This document shows positions 13,941-27,120 of a stretch of 64,000 nucleotides of DNA, one piece after another (the stretch's first letter is position 1; each line of letters starts with the position of its first letter). The notes beneath the pieces were generated by a model, which saw only the letters and a list, made by a program, of their open reading frames with translations, was not told the origin of the DNA and ran no database searches. Position numbers and translations under genes: made by a program. The DNA is from Casuarina equisetifolia (taxonomy: Eukaryota; Streptophyta; Magnoliopsida; Fagales; Casuarinaceae): contig CM052355.1 of NCBI GenBank assembly GCA_028551475.1, forward strand, positions 23,463,580-23,527,579, written 5' to 3'.

Positions 13941-15460
13941 ACAAGTAAATGTTGGATCTTATAGCAACCTAGGGGAGGGGGGAGGGGGTGAATTAGGTTT
14001 CTCAAAAATACTTTTTCTTTTTCATTTTTGGTATATGTAGTAATTAATAAATATATGGCAGCAACTAAAGCATTTACACAGAGTACAATTACACAAAAAC
14101 AATGACTTTTGGTATGTGGTACAACCCAGGCCACCTTGGTCACTTTTCCAATCAATTCAAAAATTGATTATAAGGGATAACTAATCTCTCAAACCCAGTT
14201 ACAAGTTTTCCACTCCAATATTTACAAAGTCAAAGCTAGGCTTCTATAAGATATACAAATTTTAGTTCAAAAGCCTTAAATAAATTCTACAAGGCTATTA
14301 TAGAATGAATTGGACAAAAGCCCCAAACTCCATTCAAGCCTTAGTATTGTTCACTTGCAAAAAATTAACTCAATAACAATTTGTATTAAAGCACAAAATG
14401 ATTTTCTAACAAAAATATCAAAACAGTAATGAGCTTAAATTAGAATTACAAAAATGAATAACGATTTCGTGAGTTTAATAAGCTTGAGAAGAGTATGAGT
14501 TTCTTGAATGAAACTTGCTTTCTCTTATTTTCATCCAACCCTATATCAATAAGTATTTTGCTCTTAAATAGCATAAAAAAGACTCACCTTTCACTTCCAA
14601 AGAGTCATTTTGATATCTCTAGAGCAACTTACATGTTCTTCTCATTAAAGCTCTCTCTTTCCTCATTCTCTACCTAATTTTGAGCTTGTATGAAAGAAGG
14701 GAGATGAGACTGGCTTTCTGCCTCAATCTTGTTCAAAATTGTGCTCCAAAATGCTACCATTTTGTCTAGATGTTTAAGTTAATCATTCGGATCTCACGGA
14801 GGCATTTTTAGGTTAATAGGTCAAAATATGGGTTTCCCTTAAATCTTTATTAAATCTCTTCAATTTTGAAACAAATCTTTGTGGGTTGGTTGTAGATCAG
14901 TAGATTAACTTCTTGCTTAACAAACCCCTATAATTTTGGCTTTAGAAACACTATAATCTACTTTTAATTGCTCATTCATTCAATTAGGTCACGGGTTGTG
15001 AAAAACACCTTAATCTCTTTAATTTGATCCTCTTTAGGCAATGGGTCACTGATTTTTGTTCACGGATTTCTTCTCCTCTTCAAGATCTACAAATTAGTGT
15101 GCTTTTCATTATCATTAGAGTTGTCGGCAGTAGATTTAATCGGCAGATCATAGGTGACGTTAAATGGGTCGAGCGAGTTGTTGGGTCATTATCGAGTCTA
15201 ATGCTAATTCACGGGTCGACTTACTCACAGGTCATGCATGCAGGTTATGCTCCCTAGGTTGCGTGGGGCTGTGAAGCGAATCGAGTCACTCGGACTAGAT
15301 CACGACTTTGGTTCACAAATAGGCTTACTAGGTTGTGAGCTGCATTGTGGACTAGGCTTGCATACTGGACTTTCGGTTCGCAAGCTCCTAGGTTTGGGTC
15401 ATGCAATAGATTAGGTTGCCCATCATTCACTTTGGGTTTTCTGATTTTTTCTGCACAATA
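13941..15460 (-). mobile_element. Probable copia-type LTR remnant
   Basis: Starting near 13950, a 'gcaaccta' border precedes a G-rich run and 'gtgaattaggtt'. This is a common border pattern of plant copia LTRs read on the opposite strand. The following 1.4 kb has no reading frame, contains runs of pyrimidines and ends in a GC-richer stretch (about 15000-15420) rich in 'gggtcac'-like words. I infer a solo or truncated LTR. No internal coding domains are seen beside it, so family and exact ends are uncertain. Confidence 0.4.
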
Positions 15461-15739
15461 TTCACATATTAATATAATTTTCTTTTTCTCATTGTCAAAA
15501 TATTAATATATTCTAATATCATTAAAATATGTTTTAATAGTAACATTTCATGTATTTGATTCTAAGCCTCCATTCTAAGCATGAAGATCTCATTTTAAAG
15601 ATTGTTTTGGTATAAAAAAAAATAAATTTCAGTTAAAAATCTTCCACGTATATATTTTTCAGATAAATGTAGTCATAGCTTTATAGATTCAAATCAAATC
15701 ATTTCATAGTTTCTTCAAAATGTCATTTCATTTTATCAT
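15461..15739. other. AT-rich DNA, nothing recognised
   Basis: Short AT-rich spacer between the LTR-like remnant and the second L1 fragment; no feature is supported. Confidence 0.5.
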
Positions 15740-16830
15740 GGGCAAAATTTTTATTAAAGAAGTTCATCCCACCCAACATTAGTCTTTTCATATGGAAAAC
15801 GTTTTTCATAACAACTAATGATGAAATGTAACATACAAAGAAGAGGCATAAAGTTGGCTTCAAAATGTCAGTGTTGCATATAATGACATTGGGAAACAAT
15901 GAAGCATTTGTTTGTGCATAGCGAGCTAGCACAATGAATATGAACCAAATATGTTGGAATACTATAGGTACAATTGGATTTTACTGCTCTCCCACTATTG
16001 CTTACCTTGTGGTTTTTTTAAGTAGATTGAAATAATTGGGGAAAAGACATTATTGTAATTTTAGGGAGTCTAATCATTCGAGATATTTGGTAGGCAAGAA
16101 ATGATTCTAAACATAAGAGGAAACAAATATTGGCTACTTCAATTCTCTACCCCCCTTTTTATCACCACCTAGACAAGTAATCTGGATCATATTACTTTAA
16201 AGAGTTTATGGATTGCTATAGGGTAAATTGATATTTAAAAGGGTGCGTGGATTAGGTTGAGACCTCCTCCATTAAGTATGCTTAAGCCGAATGTAGATGA
16301 CTCTAGTGTTGTAGGGAACAAAATAGTATGAGGGTTATTAAAAGATAGTAATGGGAGTATTCTTTGGACATTTACTACTAAGTTTGGATAGGTTAGTAAT
16401 GCAAATGCAGGCCTATGTTTTGCTTATAGGTCTCAAAATATGCCATGCCAAAAATCAACTCCCATACATCATTGAATAAAATTCATTTTATTTATTGCAA
16501 TGCATATTACAATCAATGGAAACCTTCATAGCACTTAAAATATGTGATATGACAATACGTTAAGTTGCTGCCCTCACACACTAGAATTTGACACATTTTT
16601 TGAGAGAAAGATTCTAATGCAAATAGTTTTGCAAATCATGGTCATCATGTTTTGAATGTACAAAATTTTGATCAATTAAATTCCCTACTAAGCTCATGGA
16701 AGAATGCTTTCAAGAAAAATCAACTTCATCTTAGGACTTACATGTCTTTATATGGTCATGTTTATATGCAACCCTTTGTATTTCTATTTTTCATTTCATG
16801 TACACTCTAGTTAAGAACCTAGTACGTAGG
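15740..16830 (+). mobile_element. L1-type LINE 3' fragment, copy B
   Basis: This is a second, diverged copy of the L1 tail found at 10981-12095, in the same orientation. Plus-strand translation gives zf-RVT-like sequence at about 15760-15930 and an RNase H-like segment at about 16255-16430, with 'RPPPLSMLKPNVD' and 'LLKDSNGSI' matching the family pattern. In-frame stops and frame changes interrupt it, and it is 5'-truncated. The copy ends after a 3' region shared with copy A (about 16690-16830). Confidence 0.7.
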
Positions 16831-18544
16831 ATTCTCAGTTTTATTTTCCAATGATTAGTTTTATATATTGCCATTTGTATTTACACCAAATATAAGTATT
16901 ATGCTCAGCCTTATTTATTTAACATAAGGTGTAGCGTATCATCCATGTTGTTAAATAAGAAAGATTCATTTTATTATAACCTCATAACCAAGTAAGACTA
17001 AAGTAAAAAATAGCATTTTGTAAGGTGAGTGTGTAAAATTTTGTATATCCAAATAATTATCTCTTTTTTAAAACTTATTTGTTACCATGAGGCATAGACA
17101 AGCAACTGATAACATATCCAAATAGTTAGCTTACCAAAAAAGAAATATAAAAAGAAAATCAATTAAAAGATAACTCGGATACTTTTAAAAATGTTACATG
17201 TCTGAATCTTATTACTAATTTTTATTATGTCGAACGTCAAATCCTGATCCATGTGATTGTAAAGCCAAAAAGACGGTTCTTTTGGCTTCGTTAGTCGGAA
17301 GGAGGTTGGAGCCGGTTTTAGCTTCTTCGTTTAGCTTATTCAATGTACTTCTACGGCACAACCGGGAAACATCAATGGTTACCAAGAAAAGATGGTTTTT
17401 CGGTTTACCAATTGTTGTTATTATTATTTGTTGTTTTATATTTCGCATGAGATGCGATCACGAAACTTGACTGGGGCACATACGTACATTATAACTCTAC
17501 GTTCTACCAAGCGTCGAAAAAGATGATTATAACTCTTAAGTCCTGCGCCACACGGCACACGCACGGAATCCCTCCTTTATTCTTTCTTCTTCACTAAGTC
17601 CCTTTAAATTTAAGACTCCTATTTTAGCATTGATTCTTTACTCTCTTCACATTTATAAACTAAACCCATAAAGGAATGAATGTATCTTACTAATAAATTC
17701 GCGTCCCTTTCACGCTTGCTTCCCAAAATAGTAATTAAGTCTGATTCAAATAATACCTTTTTTTTTTTCTCTCTCTCTTGAAGACCAAGATATAAGACAA
17801 AGGCTACAAACCTCAAACGTACATATTAGCGTTCCTTTTTATGTTAACAGTTTATAAAAAATAAGAAAAAGAAAAGGACAAATATGTATTTTTTAAATTG
17901 CCTTTCTCCACTTTATTTATTTATTTGTTGTTGCCTTGTTGCTTAGCTATGGGGAAATTAAACTTTCTATTATAAGCTTGTTGGAGTAAACGTTTGATTA
18001 ACCAAGTGCTAATAACAGCGTTGGATAAAAATAGACTATTAATTCTCACTTTGTAAATTAACTGAAAATTTCTAACAGGCATGGATTGGCGTCCAAAATA
18101 AGAAGAAAAAAAAAACGAAATTTTTTATTAAATAGTTAGGAAAAATCGGTCTTAGTACGATCTTTATTAAAGAAGTGAGATAACAAAGAAAAATATGGAA
18201 TTAGAAAATTCAAGTAATATCAATAAACATTCTTTTTGATGATTTTTCGTATTTGTTTTGAACGTTGTTCGCTATAATGTTAATTGTAGTGATTGTAGTC
18301 CTCAGTAAATCTATTTTGTAAGGGTATACTTGTATGGTTATTACTTCTAATTTTTATTATTACTAATATAATTTATTAGGACCGTTCCTATTTCTTAAGA
18401 AAAGAAAAAGTTATTGTATAAAATAATATTTACTTTAGGGGCATAAATGGTATGTGACAAATAAGAAATTATATTTCCTAAAAGAAAATTAAAAACAAAA
18501 AAAAAAGAACAAAAAAAAGGGTGGGGGGGGGTGGGGATTCACGG
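16831..18544. other. Intergenic region upstream of the TLC gene
   Basis: No gene is recognised. The block 17210-17560 has more balanced base composition than its surroundings and carries overlapping short frames on both strands, none with recognisable similarity. At about 18240-18420 the sequence resembles the 3' tail of the L1 fragment ending at 34055 (shared 'tatggttatta' and 'ttattattacta'-like words, then A-rich DNA), so a short LINE tail may lie here. An A-rich then G-rich tract occupies about 18490-18535. Confidence 0.4.
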
Positions 18545-20154
18545 ACGGCGCGCTTTTGTTTTATTTTCTTGAAGTTGATAATTCTGGTCTGAGCGCTTCT
18601 CTGGAAAGTTCATATCGTTACGTAGCGTTCAAATAGCTTGTGCGAAAAGTCGCTCGCAGTTTTAGTCGCCTTGCACGAAATCCAAACCAGGTTCGCTCTC
18701 TCAAAACCAATCTCCCGATTTTGCTCCCGCAACTTCCTATCTTCTATTCGGGTAAACAAGAATTATAATCTCGCCATGTCTTTTAGTTGCCATCATAATC
18801 TTTTTTTCAATGCATCAATGTCTGTATGAGCTTATCTTTGATTGTTTTTGATATAGCTTGAGTAGAACTTTTTACCTTTGTTCTCCCTCTCTGGGCATGA
18901 GTTTGTTCTAATTTTTAGTTTTGTGGGCAACTGGAAATATGCGGTGGAAACGGTAATAAAAATTGGAATTTTGTTTGATATGCTATCTTGGTGTTGAAAA
19001 TTTTTTAGAAGAGCTAAACTACACGAAATGGATGTATTAGACTAAAAAAGATTGTGCGCCTTGTTATTCGGATTGCGCTTTTATTAGAAATGTGAATGCG
19101 ATTTTAGAACGTTGTAGTGGTCCTTAACTCTATAGTCTCTTAGGAATCTATTGAAGCTCTGTGTGTAAATTCTTTGCTTTCTGGTACTGGATGGTGGTTC
19201 ACGTTCCTTGGGATGCGATTGGATGTTTTTTCATATTAGTTGTGTAGGTGCCAAGGTATTTTGTTCTTGTATTGGCTCTTCTTCTGATGAGCTGGTTATG
19301 GTCGTCTTGGGTTTCCTGGAAATTGTAAGTAAGATGGCAAGAAGCGGAGTTTCCAGAAATTTTAGTTTTGATATTTGAGAAAGGAACCGCCCAGGTGAAA
19401 GATGCTGTGTTGATTGTGGATTTGGATAGACCTTTGTTTAGCAAATTTTGCTGCAAACATTTGATTTTTAATCCTTGCTGTTCTTCTTTTCTGTTTTTAG
19501 CAAATAGTTCCCAGAATAAGGTGCCAAAAATGATGAAATTGTGTTTCATTGGTACATTTTAGTTCTTTTGCAATTTTGATCAATGAAGACCTCAAGTCTT
19601 CTCCGACTTAGGGATGACTGAATAAAAATTGCACTGCTTTTATTTAATTTAATTTTTTAATTTTTATTTTTGGTGAATGTATTTTTGTGTGAGTCGGATG
19701 AATGGTGCATTGCCTTTAGGTTGCAATTTCATTATCTTTCAATTAGTCTATTACTAAATCCTAATTCTCCGTTGGTTATTTGTGGATTTGAGAAATTAAA
19801 ACTATTTCTTTGACATGGGATGAGTACTTCCCATCTCCCACCCGCTTCTCCCAAGGGGAAAAGGAAGAAAAATGGGGAAAAAAATTTATATTTTTGGCAT
19901 ATGAAAAAAAATTTATCTTGCTATAAATCTGATTCTTTCTCATGCTATAGTTAGACTCTGAAGTTTGATTCCATCTTATATTTTGACTGGATATTTTCTG
20001 ATTGTTAAGAATTATTTTACTATTCAAAGTATTATTCACTGAAGGGGCAAAAGGAGAAAGGTGATAGAGAAAAGAGCATTAGGCAGCAGAAAGAGTATTT
20101 TGTTTGGCTTTGGCCATAGAGTATGCTTTAATGCCAATTTCTGAACAAGCAACC
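18545..20154 (+). promoter_or_regulatory. Probable transcript leader and 5' UTR intron of the TLC gene
   Basis: From about 18545 composition shifts to a GC-richer, pyrimidine-containing stretch typical of a plant 5' UTR. 'aaaccag' followed by 'gttcgc' near 18685-18695 could be the end of a noncoding first exon. The following AT-rich sequence to about 20040 would then be a leader intron. No TATA box or transcript end can be fixed from sequence alone; this is inference from composition and position. Confidence 0.35.
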
Positions 20155-23100
20155 ATGGGACTTCAATCATATCAAAGGCAGACAATCAATTCATACAAAA
20201 GGCAGGCTGGGTGGCTGCTCAAGGAATATGTACTAGCAGATTCATTTATTCCGTACACCGCTGTCATTACTGGCATTTTTTTTTGCAAAATGGTACACTC
20301 GCAACATTCCATTTAAAATGGTTTCTTCACAGATGTTCCATACAATCAAATTTGTCTTTTCTTTGTGATCTTTCTCCGCACTTCTTTGGCTTTTGTCTTT
20401 TGGTTTACGTTATCCTCTTATAAGGATCCCCTCTTGTCCAGGTCTATGATCTTACTCAGGTAATGAGTGCTATTTATTTCAAGAACTACTCCAGCCTTTT
20501 AAAAATGCAACGTATTGAATGGAATAACAGGTGCTAAGGCCTCCCTATTTGGTTAAGACTCTTTTTTTTACTTCCATTGTTTGCAAAGTTTTTATGCATC
20601 TCTTCATTGTTTATGCAGGGCAATGTCAACTTCTCATGCCATTTTTGTCACAATTATATCGCTATACTTCGTCTTTTTGTCAGATCTCTACTCTGACAAC
20701 GAATTTGATGGCCTTGTTATCCTTCGATCTTCTCTACTATCTACATTTGCCTTGGGGGTGAGAACCTTGAAGAAGTTAGAAAGTTACCATAAATATGATC
20801 GTATCATCTCTGGTACTGATTGTGTTAATTTATTTTCTCAAATGATCAATTTATGTGTGTATATACTGTGGTTAGTGATTCAATCCCCTAGAGGTATGTT
20901 ATTGTTGCAACACCTATCAAGGAAAATGAAATGAAATAGTAATTCTGGAGACAGCGTTAATGTGTGATGTGGTCCCTTTATGTCTTGAGCACAAAGCATT
21001 ATGGTACTCTGTAGTACATGTGAATCTGTTCCGATCTTACTAGCTGATTTCCAGGTTCTGAAGAGGTAAAGCAAGAGCAACTTTTGTGAGAACCAGTATA
21101 TACTCTTGCTTCCTTTTAGATGAACCTGATTTGGTTTTCAGCTCTTCAACAAACATGGCCATTTGGTTTTCTTTTGTGGTCCTTATACTGTCCATGCATA
21201 TATCAGATGGGTACTCTTCCTGTCTCCTTTTTCAGTTCTAATGGAAGATCTGCTGTCAACAATATGAGTACAGATGTAGTAAAAGAACGAGAAGAGACGA
21301 AAATAAAATAAAAGAAAAACGTGTCCTAAATTTGTCTAGTTGTCATCATTAAGTGCGAATATAGGATTTGCCCTTACCAGGCTTTCCATCCCCTGCATGG
21401 TTGGGCAGCTTGTTTGATAAGTAATGAAAGCTTTAAATATCACTGTAGGGCCGCACTGAGGCAAAAATATTGAGAATGGTGTCCTCACAAGCCACCCTTT
21501 CACATAACTCATGGGTTTCCAGTCATTGTATGGTAATTGTGCTCCACTACCACCACTTTCACGGGGAAGATTCAATTTTTTGCTTTTAATATTGGACAAA
21601 ATATTAATTCTCCATCAAGTGGGATTTTGCCCCTTTTCATTGGTCTTTCAATCAAAATCTTTGTTGGACTGCATCTCTCCCCTATTTCCGCTTACTCTCT
21701 ATTGTCTGCCTCAGCCACTGTTGTATTCATGCTCTTGTTGTTCTTCATTTGGTGTTGTTTGCCATTTTTGGTAGTCTGTTGGTGTCTATGCTGTTGTGTT
21801 ATTTATAGTCCTTTGGATATCTTGTTACATCCCTGCTTCTTTTTGGAGCCACATGGAAAGCAAGATGGGGAAACTTAGATGGTTGTCTGAACCCCGCATC
21901 TGACAACTGATTGAGCTATTTCTGAAGTTCTGCCAACTCCCTTTATTCTATCTAATGCTGCATACATGCAGAAGGCTTGGAACTTGGGACCAGCTCCATC
22001 TTGTAATTGACCTCACTTCTTTTGAGAAGCGTTTTGGAGAATTCCTTGAGCATCAAATTCCCAAATTCTTAGGGATCTTGGCAGCAGCACCTTTAATTTC
22101 TCAAAGCTATCTAGTTTTATTTCCACAGCCAGTAGGTAGGTTATTTCCTCCTACAGCCCACGCTCTAGATGCATAGGCGGCCTGGAACTTGGGACGTGCT
22201 CTGTCTTGTGATTGACCACACAGCTTAAGGGGAAAATTTTTGGCAACTCAAATTTCTGTTGGATTTTGGCAGCATCTTCTGGAACTTTCTAGTTTTATAT
22301 CCTATATAGTCACTAGGTCAGTCGTTTCCTCCAGCCGATTCTCCAACTGCATGACCAAAAATGGCTCTATTCTTTGTTTGGCTATTATCTCCTTCACCTG
22401 TCAACACTGCCTTTCCAATTACAAAAGTCATTGAGGAGACCACTCTCCAACATTTGAAGGACTATAGTTCACTGCCTTTATCTTAATCTAGTTGTGGATC
22501 ATTTTCAACTTGAAATGCACACACAATCTACTTCACCTAAATTGTTTTAATTTTTATCACCCAAATCAACTTATCTAGGTTGATTGAACTATGGCTAACA
22601 TTATTGAATACTTTATTATTTCTCTGGCTCACTACAATGATGATGCATTGTGTAGTCTAGACACTATGGGTCTTGTGATACCTAGTGAGTGATAATGAAG
22701 CAATTATTGTACATACTGCAAATGACGAGAAATTCAAACTCCTATAGACAAAGTGAAGTTATTCTCAAATTGGAGCCTGATGATTTGATAGGACAAGGAG
22801 GGCTTCCTTTGACGAAATGTTCAAAATCCTACAATTCCCTGTACATTGAAAAAAAAGAAAAGAAAAAGAAAAAGGAGCTGTGGGGTTTGTGAAAGCCAAA
22901 TTGTAGGATCTTTTGTGTAGTGCTCTTTGATTTCGTTTGCTTCTCAGTATACATATAATGTACGTGCAAGAGGGAATGAGTACCTCTCAGTGAAATAGCT
23001 ATATTAGCTTCCTGTTAATTTAAGAGTTCTTAGTGAGAACTCTTCTGTTTTCTAGTTTATTTGATCAGAGTAATCTGTTTCGTATGCCTCCACCTGTTAA

Positions 23101-24624
23101 TGGGTTTATTCTTATAAATTTTGTTGTGTTTCATATTTTATGTAATTTTGACAGGTGTCGGTTGGTTACTTCCTTGTTGATATTGGTATGATCTTTTGGT
23201 GTTATCCTGCACTAGGTGGATTTGAGTATGTAAGTACATTCTTCTGAAGGGATATACCCACACTGGACGTTCTATTTTGGTTGGGGGAGGTTGGAGGTGT
23301 GGCATTTTTTTTTTAAGTGTTCCTATTTTGTTTTCTTCTTCTTCTTTCTCTTTTTCTTTTTCCCTTTTTTTTTTTTTTGGTGTGTGTGTGTTTGTGAGTG
23401 TGTGGGTTTTGGAGCGTGGAAAGAGGAGTATCTATTTTAAATTATAAAGTAACTTGGTTCTGGTGGAGCAAATATTTATAGAATCAATTTTCAGGTGATT
23501 CATCACATGCTTTCTATATTAGCAGTAGCATATGCTATGTTAACCGGGGAGGGGCAGCTTTACACCTACATGGTTCTTATCTCTGAGGCAACAACCCCCG
23601 CGATCAATTTGAGATGGTGATCTTCTATTTTCAAGCAACTCAGTTTTATTAGGCATGAATCAATTTCTAGTTTTGAGGCATATCAATTTACCTTGTGAAG
23701 GTATCTCGATTCAACTGGAATGAAGCGGTCTCGAGCATATGTGATAAATGGGGTTGTCATATTCTTCACTTGGCTGGTAAATCAAAACTGATTCTATGTC
23801 CATAAAGTCTTTGTTCTTTTCTTCATAATCATGTTAATGATTTTGGGTCTGATTTTGCATTACTTTTTTGCAGATTGCTAGAATAATCCTGTTTGTCTAC
23901 CTCTTTTACCACTTATACCTGCACTTTGATCAGGTAATAACAATACTTTTAAAGGTTAAAACTACTAAATATTTAATCCTCTGCACATCCTAATAAGGTA
24001 TAACATATATTTTAATAATAATCTTCAAGACTTTTGAGTTTTCCAAGTCTGGTTGCATTCGTTTTGGACCAGATGATGAACTCTGTTTGCTTGTCTGGGT
24101 CAGTCTTCCAAGTCTGGTCTAGGTCAGTCTTTATTTTTTGTGTCAACTCTGTTTGCTTGTCACGATGATGAGAAAGGGCTGATGCGTTTGGACAGTATCA
24201 TATTGGTATGTTTTGCGGTCCTGAATTTTCTGTACATATTTCATTTAAGCTCAACAAAGTAAAGCGTGAAGGCTTACCTGGAAAATTACTTGTAACAAGG
24301 AAGGAATAGGTTTAGTGTGTGGAAAATTACTTGTAACATGCTGATGTGACACAAACTTTCAATTTGTAGCTAAAAATGTAAATCGTTAAGAAAAATATTA
24401 GTATGAGTTTTTCGTATATGGCTAAAGCGAAATGGTAGTTGGCTAGCATGTTGAAGAATCATGATGTATAATGTTATTGTTCTGTCACCATACAGGTTAA
24501 GCAGCTACGCTCCTATGGCCGCCTTCTAGTATCTGTAGTACCGTTGGTGCTGACTATCATGAACTTGATGTGGTTTGGAAAGATTTTCAAGGGATTGAAG
24601 AAAACATTAGCAAAGAGGCAGTGA
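20155..24624 (+). CDS. TLC-domain (TRAM/LAG1/CLN8) multi-pass membrane protein
   Basis: Eight coding exons join in frame to about 275 residues: 20155-20292, 20442-20530, 20619-20757, 23155-23229, 23495-23616, 23701-23776, 23874-23933 and 24496-24624 (TGA). All introns are GT-AG. The product resembles the plant TLC family that includes Arabidopsis At4g10360. Features seen are an N-terminal segment ending 'FIPYTAVITGIFFCKM', a 'QRIEWNNR' motif, 'VGYFLVDIGMIFWCYPALGG', a histidine pair in 'VIHHMLSILAV', 'EATTPAINLRWYLDSTG', and a lysine-rich end 'FKGLKKTLAKRQ'. Hydrophobic stretches suggest about six or seven membrane helices. TLC proteins are tied to lipid sensing, transport or synthesis; substrate and membrane are unknown here, though the lysine-rich tail would suit the endoplasmic reticulum. 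I chose ATG 20155 because its context (caaccATGGg) is better than the in-frame ATG at 20131, which would add eight residues. Intron 3 is unusually long (2.4 kb) and carries repeated DNA. Confidence 0.88.
21968..22354. repeat. Imperfect tandem duplication inside TLC intron 3
   Basis: Two diverged units of about 180-205 bp lie head to tail: about 21968-22173 and 22178-22354. Both start with a '(g)cttggaacttgggac'-type block, followed by 'tcttgtaattgacc' or 'tcttgtgattgacc', a 'ttggcagca' block and 'ttatttcctcc' or 'tcgtttcctcc'. A partial earlier unit may precede them from about 21905. There is no coding signal, so this is an old local duplication or part of an unknown repeat. Confidence 0.6.
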
Positions 24625-24998
24625 AGGATCATCCCTGAAATTTTGGCAACAAAGATGATGGATATTTTCTTTTCTCACATGTAAATGGCGTAAGATGTAA
24701 ATAGGCCGTCATGGGCACAGTTCCAATTGCTAGTCGAAACCCTTCCCCTTCCCTGTCCAGTCTTTGCTTTTGCAGCACTTTTCCTGAAATCGTGACTAGT
24801 TGTTATACCTTTCAATCTTCTTACTTCACCTATTTTAAGGAAAGCTTTTCTTCAGAGCGCTTTCAAAAGATGACGAAAAAAGCCTTGGATTCGAGCTTCA
24901 GCGACTTTGCCCTTCTTGTGACACGGGACCATGTATAAGATGGCTCGATCATCAATAGCTAACTCCTCATTCATTCTGCAGTGCGGGGCTAATTTCCC
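24625..24998 (+). other. Probable 3' UTR and downstream flank of the TLC gene
   Basis: The sequence after the TGA has mixed composition and no strong reading frame of its own. I see no clear AATAAA polyadenylation signal, so the transcript end is not fixed. Confidence 0.4.
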
Positions 24999-25640
24999 AA
25001 ACTCCCGCCTAGATGTCTCAAATTAAGAAGTACGTTAATCCATAATAAAAATAATAACAACAATAATAATAACAATGGCCTAATAACTAATAAACTAACT
25101 AAAATAGGAGACAAATACATTGTAAATATAACAATCTGGGCCCACAAGAAAAGAGGCCCAATCCATCTCTCTAGAGAACTGGTGATCACCACCTGAGGGT
25201 GACGTACAATCCATCCCTTTAGAACCCTGATGGTTATGTAATGCATAGAGAGTCGAATCCAACAAAACTAAACCTCCTAGACCTCCTTGGTGCCAAACAA
25301 CACTGATGTTGTTGATGGCATCTTTGGAGGTAGCAATGAGACCGTGTGGCCTCTCCAATGAGCAGGTTGACTCCGTTCATTCCTGCATGTGGCCAAAGTA
25401 TATCGTAAATTCATCAAACTGCTTCAATTCATTTGGAGACAGTGGAGCGAGCAGAGATAGTTCATGGAAAAACTGAGCGACCAACTATTCCTCTATTTGT
25501 TGGCTCACGATCTAGGCGTCTTTGGGTGGATGGAAGTTGGAGGTGACTGGTGAGGACTCGCCCTCCTCCTTAGTAAGCTGGTCGCGGGTCTAAGAGTGGC
25601 CAAAATATTAGTAATCAAGCTCCTCCTTAGCACTTAGGGT
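24999..25640 (-). other. Unassigned GC-richer block, possible decayed coding fragment
   Basis: This block is GC-richer than its flanks and has overlapping minus-strand frames. One minus-strand stretch (about 25475 down to 25380) reads like protein ('LSLLAPLSPNELKQFDEF'), but stop codons flank it and I do not recognise the family. It could be the remains of a gene or of a retroelement. An 'aataataacaa' microsatellite-like stretch lies at about 25042-25074. Confidence 0.3.
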
Positions 25641-27120
25641 TGCTTTCGACCATCCCTTAGGTGGGGTATCCTCTTATAAGCTGAATGTTCTTCAATATTA
25701 TTTTCTTTTCTACTTTGCTTATAACCCAAATCATCCCATATGAGCCTTAATCTAAATTATCAAACACGTAACATAATAATTGTTAGAAAACCTAAAATAC
25801 TCAACCCAAAAATTAGTTCAAGGGTTAAAATAACATATTTTTTATTTAAGCTTCACTACAAAAGACTACATATTAGATATAAAATTTTCGTTCTATACAC
25901 ATGCCCCGCATGCATAGCAATATTGGGTTCAAAGTCACATAGTGATAAGAAGAACACAACCATGGAGTAGAAAGAATGCCTTTCAACCTTGTATTAAATA
26001 TGTGTTTATCGTTAAAAGAAGTAAACAAAATCATTATATAAGCTAAATATACAAATAGCCTAAAACAAGTACATTCTATTTTCCAAAGGTCTATAGCATA
26101 ACCTGGATAATGGTATTACATACTATATAATAAATTATGTTGTATCTATTTTCTTAAGATAAGATGAAACAAGTTTAACTTGGACTTCAGTACTGTGTTA
26201 AAAAACATAAATGCATAATTCAAAAGTTAACTTAAAGATTAAAAGATATTTCTTTTATTTAAACTTCACTACAAGTAATTATATATACTTTCATTTTACA
26301 CAAAACAAACAACAAATCTAGCTTTCTTCTTTAAAAACTTTTGTAATCATGGGGATTTTTACAAGCAAGAGCCTTCGGATAAAATTTATGAATTTTTTTT
26401 TTTTTAAAGTTTCTTCCTACTGCACGTGTCAGTCCTACCAGGAAAGACAAGGAACCACCTTACTTTAAGCTTCCCGAGGGCCACCTTCAAGTGAAGCATA
26501 GATGGAACAGGGAAGCCCAGAAATACTTTTTCTAAATATCATTTGCGAACAGTTTAAAGCTCTGGATTAATGGCCCGTAAATCAGAAAACCTCAACTACT
26601 TGTCAACTGTAGGAAGCCCAGTCATCGGAGAAGAATAACGTGAAACCCCAAGCTCGAAGATAAAGGGCCTTGGAGTTTGTAAAAGAGTTTGCCTTCTCTT
26701 AGCTTAAGATTTTACAAACCTTTTCCTCACAAAAGAATCCTCTTCTTTGCAGTTAGACAAGGTGTAACTGGCCTTCTTCCTATATACCTGATAGTCTCTA
26801 TTCACTTGTAGGTGGTGCTTTCTAAGCTGTTAGTTGAAACCAGACAATTAAGAAAGTCATCCACCCCTTATTAAGCTTCCTAATTGTGTTGATACTTCAG
26901 ACTGTAAGCATATTGTAGCTTACCATGACTAATAGTGTATTATTTTATCTAATAACCTGCCCTCCCATGGATAGTAGCAACAAAAAGTTTCAATACCTTT
27001 CAACATTCATGTTTTACTTTGTACTAACAGTCTAATTTATATTGACACACTGATGCTAATTTACATTGAGAGTATAGATACAAACAAGATGTGTGGTATT
27101 TGATGCTAAGAAGGAATTTA
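25641..27120. other. Intergenic DNA downstream of the MYB gene
   Basis: AT-rich sequence with no supported gene. A GC-richer part at about 26400-26860 has no open frame of note. The last few hundred bases would include the 3' UTR of the minus-strand MYB gene; no polyadenylation signal was fixed. Confidence 0.45.

Noticed and set aside
17282-17470. Short frame with a hydrophobic end in a GC-richer block
   Set aside because: It begins at a non-ATG codon, is overlapped by a frame on the other strand, and has no recognised family.
20460-20486. A possible GT donor after 'cttactcag' making an 18-bp microexon in the TLC gene
   Set aside because: Reading through gives an in-frame protein segment (VMSAIYFKNYSS) that fits the family, so no intron is needed there.
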